Assembly (NCBI GenBank): GCA_944363805.1
Contig: CALVVH010000040.1
Span: forward strand, 1-11,821
Direction: 5' to 3'
DNA length: 11,821 nt
DNA from: an uncultured Bacilli bacterium
GTDB taxonomy: Bacteria > Bacillota_I > Bacilli_A > RF39 > UBA660
Below the pieces are notes generated by a model. The model did not search any database. It was not told the DNA's origin and worked only from the letters and a program-made list of their open reading frames with translations. The position numbers and the translations under genes were made by a program. Positions 1 to 6,017 of the stretch are shown in pieces (position 1 is the stretch's first letter; each line of letters begins with the position of its first letter).

Positions 1-1045
1 TTGCCATTCCCCCTACTTTCCAACTATGTGTGGCTATTTTACTTTGCCATTCACTTCCTAGTGTATTATAGTATGTTTTATTTAATGTTGTATATATATC
101 TGGTTTTGTTGTTTCATCCCAAGTATTACCTTGAGTATCCCAATCAGACTCCCAAGCATAATCTCCATAACTTGTTGCCTTAATTAATTTTACTTGATTA
201 TTGAATACTCCAATTATTCGATACAAGTTATCTTCTGGACAACTTACTTCATCTGTTCCAAAACACACATAGTTATTTGGATTTGCTCCACTATATCTAT
301 ATGAATTATCTCCTGCTTCTTGATCGGCATTTGTATAACTTCCTATTCCATCGTGGTAATATAATCCATTATCACCATCAGTTCCAGTATAAACTTCATT
401 TATGATATAATCTGCCAGCGTTGTTGGATCTGCTTCTCTATCATAAGATTTAACAGCAATACCAGCATTAAATGTCTTACCCATTGTTGATGCATCTGTT
501 ACATCACTATCTACATATAAATATAAATCATATGATGCTTCACCTTGTAAAGGGATATCATCATTATACAATTTATAAATTGTAGCAAATGTTCCATTTA
601 TACCAACATTTAATTGATTTTGATCATCACTAGTAAATTCACTTAATGCATTTGTAGCCTCACTAAGTATTCCCTCTGTTAAAATATCTTTTGATCCATT
701 TCTAGTTATTATATAATGAACACTTGAATCTACCAAAGTATTAGTATTAAGAGTTGCTAAATATAAATTAAATCCTACATATGATTCACAAGAACTTGTA
801 ACTGTAAATGTATATGGTGTTGTTTGTAATGCTCTATTCTTACTTATAGGATTTGTATTATTTAAATTTATTGATGCTCCCGTATCACTCAAAGTAATTT
901 TTGCACAACTTGATAAACTTACCTCTGTTACTGATGATGAATCTATATTTGCTTGCATAAATGAGTATGTTACTCCCAAAACTATAGTTACTACTATTAA
1001 TATTGATATTACACTCAAAAGTATTATTCTTGTTCTTGGTTTCAA
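1..1045 (-). CDS. Large secreted/membrane-anchored surface protein, 5' part only
   Basis: An open frame of 348 codons runs from a TTG start off the left edge, so the C-terminus is missing. The start is set by AGGTGA (1056-1051) five bases upstream and by a strong promoter further up. The N-terminus is basic (KLKPRTR) followed by a hydrophobic helix of about 25 residues ending near GVTYSFMQAN, which reads as a signal peptide or anchor of the kind found on TasA/camelysin-like proteins. After it come about 200 beta-rich Ser/Thr/Asn residues with two early Cys (SSCAK, SSCES). From about residue 250 there is a second module with the motifs NYVCFG, CPEDNLYRIIGVF, VKLIKA and KTYYNTLG. I recall this module from many surface proteins of gut Firmicutes (DUF6273-like), but I cannot confirm the family here. 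Function is unknown. Location at the cell surface is an inference from the N-terminus. Confidence 0.8.
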   Translation of the reverse strand, partial: MKPRTRIILLSVISILIVVTIVLGVTYSFMQANIDSSSVTEVSLSSCAKITLSDTGASINLNNTNPISKNRALQTTPYTFTVTSSCESYVGFNLYLATLNTNTLVDSSVHYIITRNGSKDILTEGILSEATNALSEFTSDDQNQLNVGINGTFATIYKLYNDDIPLQGEASYDLYLYVDSDVTDASTMGKTFNAGIAVKSYDREADPTTLADYIINEVYTGTDGDNGLYYHDGIGSYTNADQEAGDNSYRYSGANPNNYVCFGTDEVSCPEDNLYRIIGVFNNQVKLIKATSYGDYAWESDWDTQGNTWDETTKPDIYTTLNKTYYNTLGSEWQSKIATHSWKVGGMA

Positions 1046-1071
1046 CTTTATCACCTATTTCCTATATTAAA

Positions 1072-1100
1072 ATAATATCATTAAATTAATATTTTTTCAA
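1072..1100 (-). promoter_or_regulatory. Sigma-A-type promoter of the left-edge surface protein
   Basis: On the minus strand TTGAAA (1100-1095) is followed after exactly 17 bases by TATTAT (1077-1072). The -10 is preceded by TGA, giving an extended -10. The expected start of transcription is near 1065, about 20 bases before the TTG start codon. This is the best-formed promoter in the window. Confidence 0.7.
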
Positions 1101-1115
1101 TTGCTAACATATAAT
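1086..1115 (+). promoter_or_regulatory. Possible promoter of the small ORF, leaderless arrangement
   Basis: A perfect TATAAT lies at 1110-1115, five bases before the ATG at 1121. Transcription would then begin at or within a base or two of the start codon. A weak -35 (TTAATA, 1086-1091) sits 18 bases upstream, inside the spacer of the divergent minus-strand promoter. No Shine-Dalgarno sequence precedes the ATG, which agrees with a leaderless mRNA. In DNA this AT-rich a TATAAT can occur by chance. Confidence 0.35.
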
Positions 1116-1120
1116 TTATT

Positions 1121-1360
1121 ATGAATATAAATATAAATAAAATATACAAAAATAAAAATAGTTTTAATACGTTTTTTAGTAATAATAATGATTATGTAGT
1201 AATTAATAATAAAAATAATGCTATATTATATATTTATAGAAATTTACCTAAGTATAAATATATTAAAGTTATGGAAGATATAAAAAACACTAGCATTTTA
1301 GTTTTACCTAAAAATACTAGTATTGGTTTAAAAATTGGCGATGTATTAAATCTTAACTAA
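1121..1360 (+). CDS. Small hypothetical protein, 79 residues
   Basis: I do not recognise this protein. The first half is rich in Asn, Lys and Ile; the second half (KYIKVMED onward, ending GLKIGDVLNLN) looks more like a folded protein. It has no membrane segment or Cys. In DNA of about 80% A+T a stop is expected roughly every ten codons, so 79 open codons are unlikely by chance, which supports a real gene. Against this, there is no SD, and the stretch encoding TSILVLPKNTSI (1289-1324) is largely the inverted repeat of the obgE terminator. The TAA stop overlaps the obgE TAG stop on the other strand by two bases. It would be translated from a leaderless message driven by TATAAT at 1110. Comparison with related genomes would settle whether it is conserved. 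Confidence 0.45.
   Translation: MNININKIYKNKNSFNTFFSNNNDYVVINNKNNAILYIYRNLPKYKYIKVMEDIKNTSILVLPKNTSIGLKIGDVLNLN
1282..1321 (-). terminator. Rho-independent terminator of obgE
   Basis: On the minus strand ACTAG at 1321-1317 pairs with CTAGT at 1293-1289. An inner CTAAAAT-type arm (1295-1301) pairs with 1308-1315, with one mismatch and one bulged base, closing on a six-base loop. The hairpin is followed by G and six T (1287-1282). It starts about 35 bases after the obgE stop, the expected place. It also lies inside the small plus-strand ORF. Confidence 0.65.
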
Positions 1361-2637
1361 TCACTATATTCATCATCTTTAAAAGTAAACATATAATCTA
1401 GAATTTGTACTTCATCCCCCGGCTTTGCTCCCAGTCTTTCTAATTCATCTTCAATGCCCATGCCTTTAAACTTTCTAGCAAAACGTAATGTTCCTTCATC
1501 TTCTTCAAATTTAGTCATTTTAAGTAGTGTTTCTATTTCTTTACCACTTACTATCCAGATATCACCATCTCTTTTAATTTGGTATGGTTTATTATCTTCA
1601 AATTTATATAATTTAAAGTCACTTTCTTCATAAAGCTTTACTTCTGGAATATCTTTTAATTCTTTGGCTAGTGTACTTATAAGATTATCTATTCCGGTAT
1701 TATCCATACAACTTATTTCAATTACTTCTAAATCTTTAAACTCCTTTTTAAACTTTTTCAAATTATCTAAAGCATCCGGCAAATCCATTTTATTAGCTAC
1801 AATTACTTCTTTTTTATTCTTTAAAATATCATTATACTTTTCTATTTCATTTCTAATTATTTGATAATCTTCAACCGGATCTCTTCCTTCACTAGATCCC
1901 ATATCGACGACATGAGCAAGTATTTTAGTTCGCATTGCGTGTCTTAAAAATTCATGACCTAAACCTACACCTTCGCTAGCACCTTCAATTAAGCCTGGTA
2001 AATCTGCCATGACAAAAGATGAACCATCTTTAAGTTTTACAACTCCCAAATTTGGTGAAAGTGTCGTAAAGTGATATGAAGCAATCTTTGGTTTAGCACT
2101 AGATATAATGGAAAGTAATGTCGATTTTCCAACACTAGGCATACCAACTAGTCCTACATCTGCTAAAACTTTTAATTCAAGGCGAACTGTTACTTCTTCC
2201 CCTGGTTCTCCTTTTTCACTAAACTTTGGGGCAGGCATATCGTGTGTTGCAAAAGATTTATTTCCTTTACCACCACGACCACCTCGAGCAACAATGACTT
2301 CTTCGTCATCCTCAGTCAAATCGGCAAGTATTTCATTAGTTTGTGCATTATAAACTGTTGTTCCTGCTGGTACTTTTATAATTATATCTTCAGCATTTTT
2401 TCCATATTTATTAGAGCCTTTCCCATTTTCTCCCTTATCTGCCTTAATAATTTTACGATAGCTTAAATCAATTAGGGTCTTTAAACTCTTATCCACTTTA
2501 AAAATAATGCTAGCTCCTCGACCACCATTTCCTCCATCTGGTCCTCCCATTGGCACATATTTTTCTCTTCTAAAAGAAGTGCAACCGTCCCCACCAGGAC
2601 CTGCCATAAGTTTTATAGTAAGTTCATCAACAAACAT
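1357..2637 (-). CDS. obgE: GTPase ObgE/CgtA
   Basis: Essential-type GTPase that binds the 50S ribosomal subunit and acts in late ribosome assembly and stress signalling; cytoplasmic. The 426 residues show all three family domains: the glycine-rich Obg fold (about 1-158, with FRREKYVPMGGPDGGNGG and ARGGRGGKGN), the G domain (about 159-330), and the C-terminal OCT domain (about 343-424). G-motifs seen are G1 GMPSVGKST (165-173), G3 DLPGLIEGAS (212-221), G4 NKMD (282-285) and a G5-like SCMD (309-312). A GTG lies nine bases upstream, but it falls inside the SD; AGGTGAT (2648-2642) is correctly spaced for the ATG at 2637, and the family begins MFVDE, so I use that start. In many Firmicutes obg follows rpmA directly. 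Here rpmA is about 9.1 kb away on the same strand, so obgE appears to have its own promoter. Confidence 0.98.
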   Translation of the reverse strand: MFVDELTIKLMAGPGGDGCTSFRREKYVPMGGPDGGNGGRGASIIFKVDKSLKTLIDLSYRKIIKADKGENGKGSNKYGKNAEDIIIKVPAGTTVYNAQTNEILADLTEDDEEVIVARGGRGGKGNKSFATHDMPAPKFSEKGEPGEEVTVRLELKVLADVGLVGMPSVGKSTLLSIISSAKPKIASYHFTTLSPNLGVVKLKDGSSFVMADLPGLIEGASEGVGLGHEFLRHAMRTKILAHVVDMGSSEGRDPVEDYQIIRNEIEKYNDILKNKKEVIVANKMDLPDALDNLKKFKKEFKDLEVIEISCMDNTGIDNLISTLAKELKDIPEVKLYEESDFKLYKFEDNKPYQIKRDGDIWIVSGKEIETLLKMTKFEEDEGTLRFARKFKGMGIEDELERLGAKPGDEVQILDYMFTFKDDEYSD

Positions 2638-2641
2638 GTGT

Positions 2642-2648
2642 ATCACCT
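2642..2648 (-). promoter_or_regulatory. obgE ribosome binding site that decides the start
   Basis: AGGTGAT ends four bases before the ATG at 2637. The alternative GTG start at 2646 is part of this SD and so cannot be served by it. The same AGGTGAT is used by the left-edge surface protein. Confidence 0.75.
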
Positions 2649-2690
2649 AGGAATATATTATCATAATCCCATAAAAAAAACAATTGCTCG
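2645..2690. repeat. 46-bp imperfect direct repeat, copy A (obgE side)
   Basis: This stretch matches 3829-3874 at a constant offset of 1184 bases with 41 of 46 positions identical and no gaps. The mismatches are at 2650, 2652, 2671, 2673 and 2674. The two longest exact blocks are 18 bases (2653-2670) and 16 bases (2675-2690). Copy A holds the presumed obgE promoter and the first bases of the obgE SD. Together the copies bracket the RhuM gene and its broken tail. Confidence 0.9.
2655..2683 (-). promoter_or_regulatory. Presumed obgE promoter, inside repeat copy A
   Basis: On the minus strand TTGTTT (2683-2678) is followed after 17 bases by TAATAT (2660-2655), which is preceded by TGA as an extended -10. 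Overlapping alternatives (GATAAT, TATGAT) exist. The transcript would have a leader of only about 11 bases, with the SD almost at its 5' end. Confidence 0.45.
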
Positions 2691-2720
2691 TAATGTAAAT
2701 CGAAATACATTTATTTTTTA

Positions 2721-2898
2721 TTATAACGTCACTTTTTCTAATTTTTCTTTAAGAGCATCATGCCATATATTTGTCCTAATATCATTAATTATTTTTTTCT
2801 ATTTCCTTAAGTTCTATATTCATAATTTCTAAATAATCTTTCTCAGCCTTAGTTAAATGATTTTGCATATATTTATCATATTCTGCATGAGCTTTTTT
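2721..2898 (-). pseudogene. Broken C-terminal tail of the RhuM gene
   Basis: Directly after the TAA of the RhuM gene (2901-2899) the same frame stays open for 37 more codons to a TAA at 2787-2785. It encodes a typical RhuM end (KKAHAEYDKYMQNHL, then KAEKDYLEIMN and LKEIEKNN). Removing one A from the A7 tract at 2798-2792 would continue a coding-like frame (INDIRTNIWHDALKEKLEKV) to a TAA at 2723-2721. The tail therefore shows two lesions: an in-frame nonsense codon and a one-base change in a homopolymer. The protein was probably about 335-360 residues originally. Read error in the homopolymer is possible for the second lesion. Confidence 0.65.
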
Positions 2899-3783
2899 TT
2901 AGGCTTCCTCATGTGAAACAGTCCCTTTCGTATGTAATATATCATTATGTGTCATTTTTAAAAAACTATCTAATTCATTAATCCAGTCTTGCATAGTCAT
3001 TGCTTTTCTTTTTAATGCATTAATTTCAGCAATATCAAGATAAGCAGACACCAATCGATTTAAAACCTGTAATTCTTCATATGTCAAATAATTTTTTGCT
3101 ATTTCTGTTTCTTTTCTAGTAGGAATATCTCCTTTAAAATTTGTAAGTCCTATATTATCCTTATTACTATCAACTCTATTATAAACTATTTCAGCAGCAG
3201 TATTATTGGAAACAGCAAAATGCATCTTATTTTGAATAGTTTTAAAAAAATTAATTGTAATTTCTTTTTTGGGACTATAATCAATCGAAGTTGCATATAT
3301 ATCTAATATTTTTCGCCAAAAAACTTTTTCACTTGATCTTATATCTCTTATTTTATCAAGAAGTTCATCGAAATATGGATCATTGCCATTACTTTTAAAT
3401 CTTTCTACATTTAGGTTATATCCTTTTACTAAATAATCTTTTAATTTTTCATTTGCCCATATTCTAAATTTAGTACCTTGATTAGATTTTACTCGAAATC
3501 CAATAGCAATTATCATTTCAAGATTATAATAATTAACATTATATGATTTACCATCTTTTGCAGTTGTTCGGAAATTCCGAATAACTGCATCCTTATTTAA
3601 TTCCTTTTCATTAAATATATTATTTATATGTTCATTAATTGTAGATTTAGCCTTATTATACAATTTACTTATTTGTTCTTGAGTAAGCCAAACATTTTCT
3701 TCTTCTAAGATAACATCAACTTTAATGTCATTATCCAATTCATATATTAAAAACTGATTTTCTGTTACATTATTACGTTCCAT
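2899..3783 (-). CDS. RhuM-family protein (virulence RhuM), C-terminally truncated
   Basis: RhuM proteins (Pfam Virulence_RhuM) are named after a gene of Salmonella pathogenicity island 3. Their biochemical role is not established. This copy has 294 residues. Residues about 31-57 (VWLTQEQISKLYNKAKSTIN onward) look like a helix-turn-helix. They are followed by the family's YYNLEMIIAIGFRVKS and FRIWANEKLKDYLVKGY blocks (about 85-122), an IRSSEKVFWRKILDIYATS block (about 148-166), and a closing MTMQDWINELDSFL motif (262-275). The N-terminal third is clearly homologous to the Doc fusion at 10717. Three starts compete: ATG 3792, GTG 3789 and ATG 3783. The AAGGGG SD (3799-3794) leaves one, four and ten bases respectively; I favour 3783 because homologues begin near there, but GTG 3789 is possible. 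The ORF stops at an in-frame TAA in the middle of a conserved C-terminal stretch, so the protein lacks its usual last 40 or so residues and may be non-functional. Confidence 0.85.
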   Translation of the reverse strand: MERNNVTENQFLIYELDNDIKVDVILEEENVWLTQEQISKLYNKAKSTINEHINNIFNEKELNKDAVIRNFRTTAKDGKSYNVNYYNLEMIIAIGFRVKSNQGTKFRIWANEKLKDYLVKGYNLNVERFKSNGNDPYFDELLDKIRDIRSSEKVFWRKILDIYATSIDYSPKKEITINFFKTIQNKMHFAVSNNTAAEIVYNRVDSNKDNIGLTNFKGDIPTRKETEIAKNYLTYEELQVLNRLVSAYLDIAEINALKRKAMTMQDWINELDSFLKMTHNDILHTKGTVSHEEA

Positions 3784-3828
3784 TCGCACCATTCCCCTTA
3801 ATTAAAATTAAATATACTTTCACTATTA

Positions 3829-3874
3829 ACCTATGTATATATTATCATAATCCCTTTCAAAAAACAATTGCTCG
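3829..3874. repeat. 46-bp imperfect direct repeat, copy B (between rhuM and trmB)
   Basis: This is the partner of 2645-2690, in the same orientation, 41 of 46 identical. It lies between the divergent rhuM and trmB genes. On the minus strand it would supply a promoter to rhuM. On the plus strand its right part forms the spacer of the trmB promoter. Confidence 0.9.
3839..3867 (-). promoter_or_regulatory. Presumed rhuM promoter, inside repeat copy B
   Basis: Same elements as upstream of obgE: TTGTTT (3867-3862), 17-base spacer, TGA plus TAATAT (3844-3839). The spacer differs at a few positions. The leader to the rhuM start would be about 50 bases. Confidence 0.4.
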
Positions 3875-3883
3875 TGGTAAAAT
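3855..3883 (+). promoter_or_regulatory. Presumed trmB promoter with extended -10
   Basis: TGG followed by TAAAAT (3878-3883) is an extended -10. A weak -35 (TTTCAA, 3855-3860) lies 17 bases upstream. Transcription would start near 3890, about a dozen bases before the trmB ATG. The upstream half overlaps repeat copy B and the divergent rhuM promoter. Confidence 0.5.
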
Positions 3884-3901
3884 ATTAATGGATGTGAGAA
3901 A

Positions 3902-4540
3902 ATGGAATATAATGTAGTAAAAAATGCAAATGGCATTTTAAATAATAGCAAATATTATGTAAGCAACCCCACTAAATATAAAGGTAAATGGAATGATTTC
4001 TTTGGAAATCACCATCCTATTTATTTAGAACTAGGAACTGGCCGAGGTGAATTTATCATGCAAATGGCTAAAAAATATCCCGAGTATAATTTTATTGGGT
4101 TGGAGCTAAATGAATCACAAATTGCCACAGCTGCCAAAAAGCTAGAAAGAGAAAATATTAAAAATTTAAAACTAATCAAAGATGATGCTCGAAATATCAT
4201 AAATATCTTTGGTAAAGAAATTGATACAATCTACCTAACTTTTTCAGAACCATGGCCAAAAAAACGTGACGAAAAAAACAGATTTACTCATGAATCCTAC
4301 CTAAAGTTATATGATAGGATATTTAAAAAAGATAAACATATTATTTTAAAAACGGATAACAAAGGCTTGTTTGCCTACTCTTTAGAAACTTTATCTAATT
4401 ATTGGTACGTATTTGATACTGTCAGCCTAGATTTGCATAATGATGAAAGAAACATTCCCAATTTAATGACTGACTTTGAAATCCAATATAATAAAGAAAA
4501 AAGGCCTATTTATTACCTAGATGCTAAATTTAAAAATTAG
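3902..4540 (+). CDS. trmB: tRNA (guanine-N7-)-methyltransferase TrmB
   Basis: Transfers methyl from S-adenosylmethionine to N7 of guanosine 46 in the tRNA variable loop; cytoplasmic class I methyltransferase. The 212 residues match family length and order: SNPTKYKGKW (21-30), the SAM-binding LELGTGRGEF (42-51), GLELNE (66-71), DDAR (94-97), YLTFSEPWPKKRDEKNRFTH (111-130), LKTDNKGLF (149-157), and the TDFE-IQY and RPIYYL end (190-206). The usual N-terminal MRxR basic start is missing; the protein begins MEYNVVKNAN. The normally invariant Asp of the FSDPWPKKRH motif is Glu here (E116) and the His is Asp (D123). In the E. coli enzyme the equivalent Asp is reported as catalytically important. The SD is weak (GGATGTGAG, 3890-3898). 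An upstream ATG at 3888 is in another frame and closes quickly. It faces the protease operon, from which a bidirectional terminator separates it. Confidence 0.95.
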   Translation: MEYNVVKNANGILNNSKYYVSNPTKYKGKWNDFFGNHHPIYLELGTGRGEFIMQMAKKYPEYNFIGLELNESQIATAAKKLERENIKNLKLIKDDARNIINIFGKEIDTIYLTFSEPWPKKRDEKNRFTHESYLKLYDRIFKKDKHIILKTDNKGLFAYSLETLSNYWYVFDTVSLDLHNDERNIPNLMTDFEIQYNKEKRPIYYLDAKFKN

Positions 4541-4554
4541 TTCCATTAAATACT

Positions 4555-4602
4555 AAAAACTGATATTTTTATGACAAATTGTCTTACAATATCAGTTTTT
4601 TT
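4555..4602. terminator. Bidirectional rho-independent terminator
   Basis: A 13-bp perfect stem pairs 4555-4567 with 4588-4600. A smaller GACAA/TTGTC hairpin lies inside the loop. The right arm runs into a T7 tract (4596-4602) for the plus strand, and the left arm gives T5 on the minus strand. It sits between convergent trmB and the 4623-5999 gene and can serve both. Confidence 0.85.
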
Positions 4603-4622
4603 ATCTTATATTTAAAACATTC

Positions 4623-5999
4623 TTATAGCATTTCTTCTGGTTCTTTACTATTTGATAATGTTTTCTTTTTTATCTTACTTCTAATCATAAAAAACGAAAG
4701 CACAGCTATTACTACTAATAATAACAAAGCAATTATTATTATATAAATCAAATTACTAGATGAAGCAACATCAGAAACATTTTTACTAATAGAAGTAATA
4801 TTAGACATAGTAACTAGATAGTCACTTGTTTCACTAGCATTAAATGTTATATAACCAGCAGTTACTTCTAAATCTCTTTGATCTAAGTTTAATTCATCGG
4901 CATCCTTGGAATAAGTATAAATATTAACTAACTCACCATCACTATATTTATCACCGACATATAGTCTTATTTTGGTGCCATCTGGAGCAGCACTAGATCC
5001 ACTAGCACTTATAAATAAACCATCAGCATAATTAGATAATCTGAGCATATCACTCTTGTTATTACTATCATAAGAAATAGTAGTTAAGAAATCATTACTA
5101 TTATCTACTAATGAACCATCTATAATCCATGAATATATTAATCTATTATCATTATAATTTAAATTAACTATCTTTTTACTACTCTTTATTTTATCAAGTT
5201 GTTCGCTACTGATTATAGTATCAGATAAAATATTAATATTCACTCCTTCGATGGTGGTATTATCAAGTACATTTTCTAAGTCTTCCAAATAATAACCATC
5301 TTTTCTGGTAACTTTAATATTTATCTTGTTTTCTCTACCAGATTCAGAAGTTACAGTAACCTCAATATTATTATCCCCTATAACTAAATTATGATTTCCT
5401 GTCCCTGTTACATTTGCTTTAGCATCTTCAGCAGTTGCTAAAACATTAATACTTGTCACATCAGTAGGTACAGTTAATGTATAATTATTATCTTCTTCTT
5501 TAACTAAATCGTAACCTTCGACAGATATTTCCTTTATTTTATTATTAGAAGATTTTGAAGTCGTATTGTTATTTGAATTATTAGAATTATTATTACTACT
5601 GTTATTGTTTCCTGATGAAGCAGGCTTTTTAGATACTGTCACTGTTCTTGTTCCTGATACCGTAGTTGCATAAATATCGGCATCTCCAGTTACATCACCA
5701 TATAAAGTAATAGTGATAGTTCCTTCGCCAGTAGCAGTACAAGTCGCTGTAAATGTCTTATTCGTATTCATAGCATCAGCAGAAGCATCTGATTGGTTAA
5801 CTATACAGCCACTTACAGGGCCACTTACAGATGTGTGAACATTCCAGGCAGCAGCAAATACATTAACTGATACAGTAAAAGTATCTCCAACATATACACT
5901 ACTAGAACTAGTAGATAGACTAGCAGATGTCGCAAATACATTTTTATTTAGAGTAAAAAATGTAAGTATTGCTAATAACAAAATTTTTATTTTTTTCAT
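4623..5999 (-). CDS. Membrane-anchored surface protein with Ig-like and cadherin-like domains
   Basis: The 458 residues start with a Sec signal peptide (1-24, likely cut after VFA). An Ig/Big-like beta-sandwich follows (about 25-124; YVGDTFTVSVNV, with Cys65 and Cys87). Then come an Asn/Ser linker (125-154), a cadherin-like beta-sandwich (about 155-233; EISVEGYDL to NIKVTRK) and a third beta-rich domain (234-400; KIRLYVGDKYSDGELVNIY, ITFNASETSDYLV). A transmembrane helix (about 417-439) with a basic cytoplasmic tail (RSKIKKK) closes the protein. There is no LPXTG motif, so the anchor is the membrane helix. The start has GGAGG (6011-6007) seven bases upstream. It is the second gene of an operon, 17 bases after the dockerin protease stop. 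The opening of the first domain resembles the start of cohesin-type modules (VGDTFTV), but the domain is shorter than a standard cohesin. A role as docking partner for the protease is an inference, not shown. Confidence 0.88.
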   Translation of the reverse strand: MKKIKILLLAILTFFTLNKNVFATSASLSTSSSSVYVGDTFTVSVNVFAAAWNVHTSVSGPVSGCIVNQSDASADAMNTNKTFTATCTATGEGTITITLYGDVTGDADIYATTVSGTRTVTVSKKPASSGNNNSSNNNSNNSNNNTTSKSSNNKIKEISVEGYDLVKEEDNNYTLTVPTDVTSINVLATAEDAKANVTGTGNHNLVIGDNNIEVTVTSESGRENKINIKVTRKDGYYLEDLENVLDNTTIEGVNINILSDTIISSEQLDKIKSSKKIVNLNYNDNRLIYSWIIDGSLVDNSNDFLTTISYDSNNKSDMLRLSNYADGLFISASGSSAAPDGTKIRLYVGDKYSDGELVNIYTYSKDADELNLDQRDLEVTAGYITFNASETSDYLVTMSNITSISKNVSDVASSSNLIYIIIIALLLLVVIAVLSFFMIRSKIKKKTLSNSKEPEEML

Positions 6000-6017
6000 T
6001 TTAATTCCTCCAAACTA

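Noticed and set aside
1..183. Plus-strand ORF at the left edge
   Set aside because: It is opposite the 348-codon surface-protein frame, which has an RBS, promoter and recognisable protein motifs.
1664..2466. Several plus-strand ORFs of 66-81 codons
   Set aside because: They lie opposite obgE, a certain gene, and their proteins show no family features. They are shadows of its codons.
2700..2725. Small inverted repeat (AATGTA/TACATT) as a terminator for rhuM
   Set aside because: Only six pairs with no adjacent T-run on the minus strand; too weak to call.
2638..2832. Plus-strand ORF of 64 codons next to obgE
   Set aside because: It has no SD, begins inside the obgE RBS region, crosses repeat copy A and is explained by the RhuM tail on the other strand.
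2645..3874. Insertion sequence or transposon around rhuM
   Set aside because: There is no transposase or integrase ORF and no terminal inverted repeats; only the direct repeats are supported.
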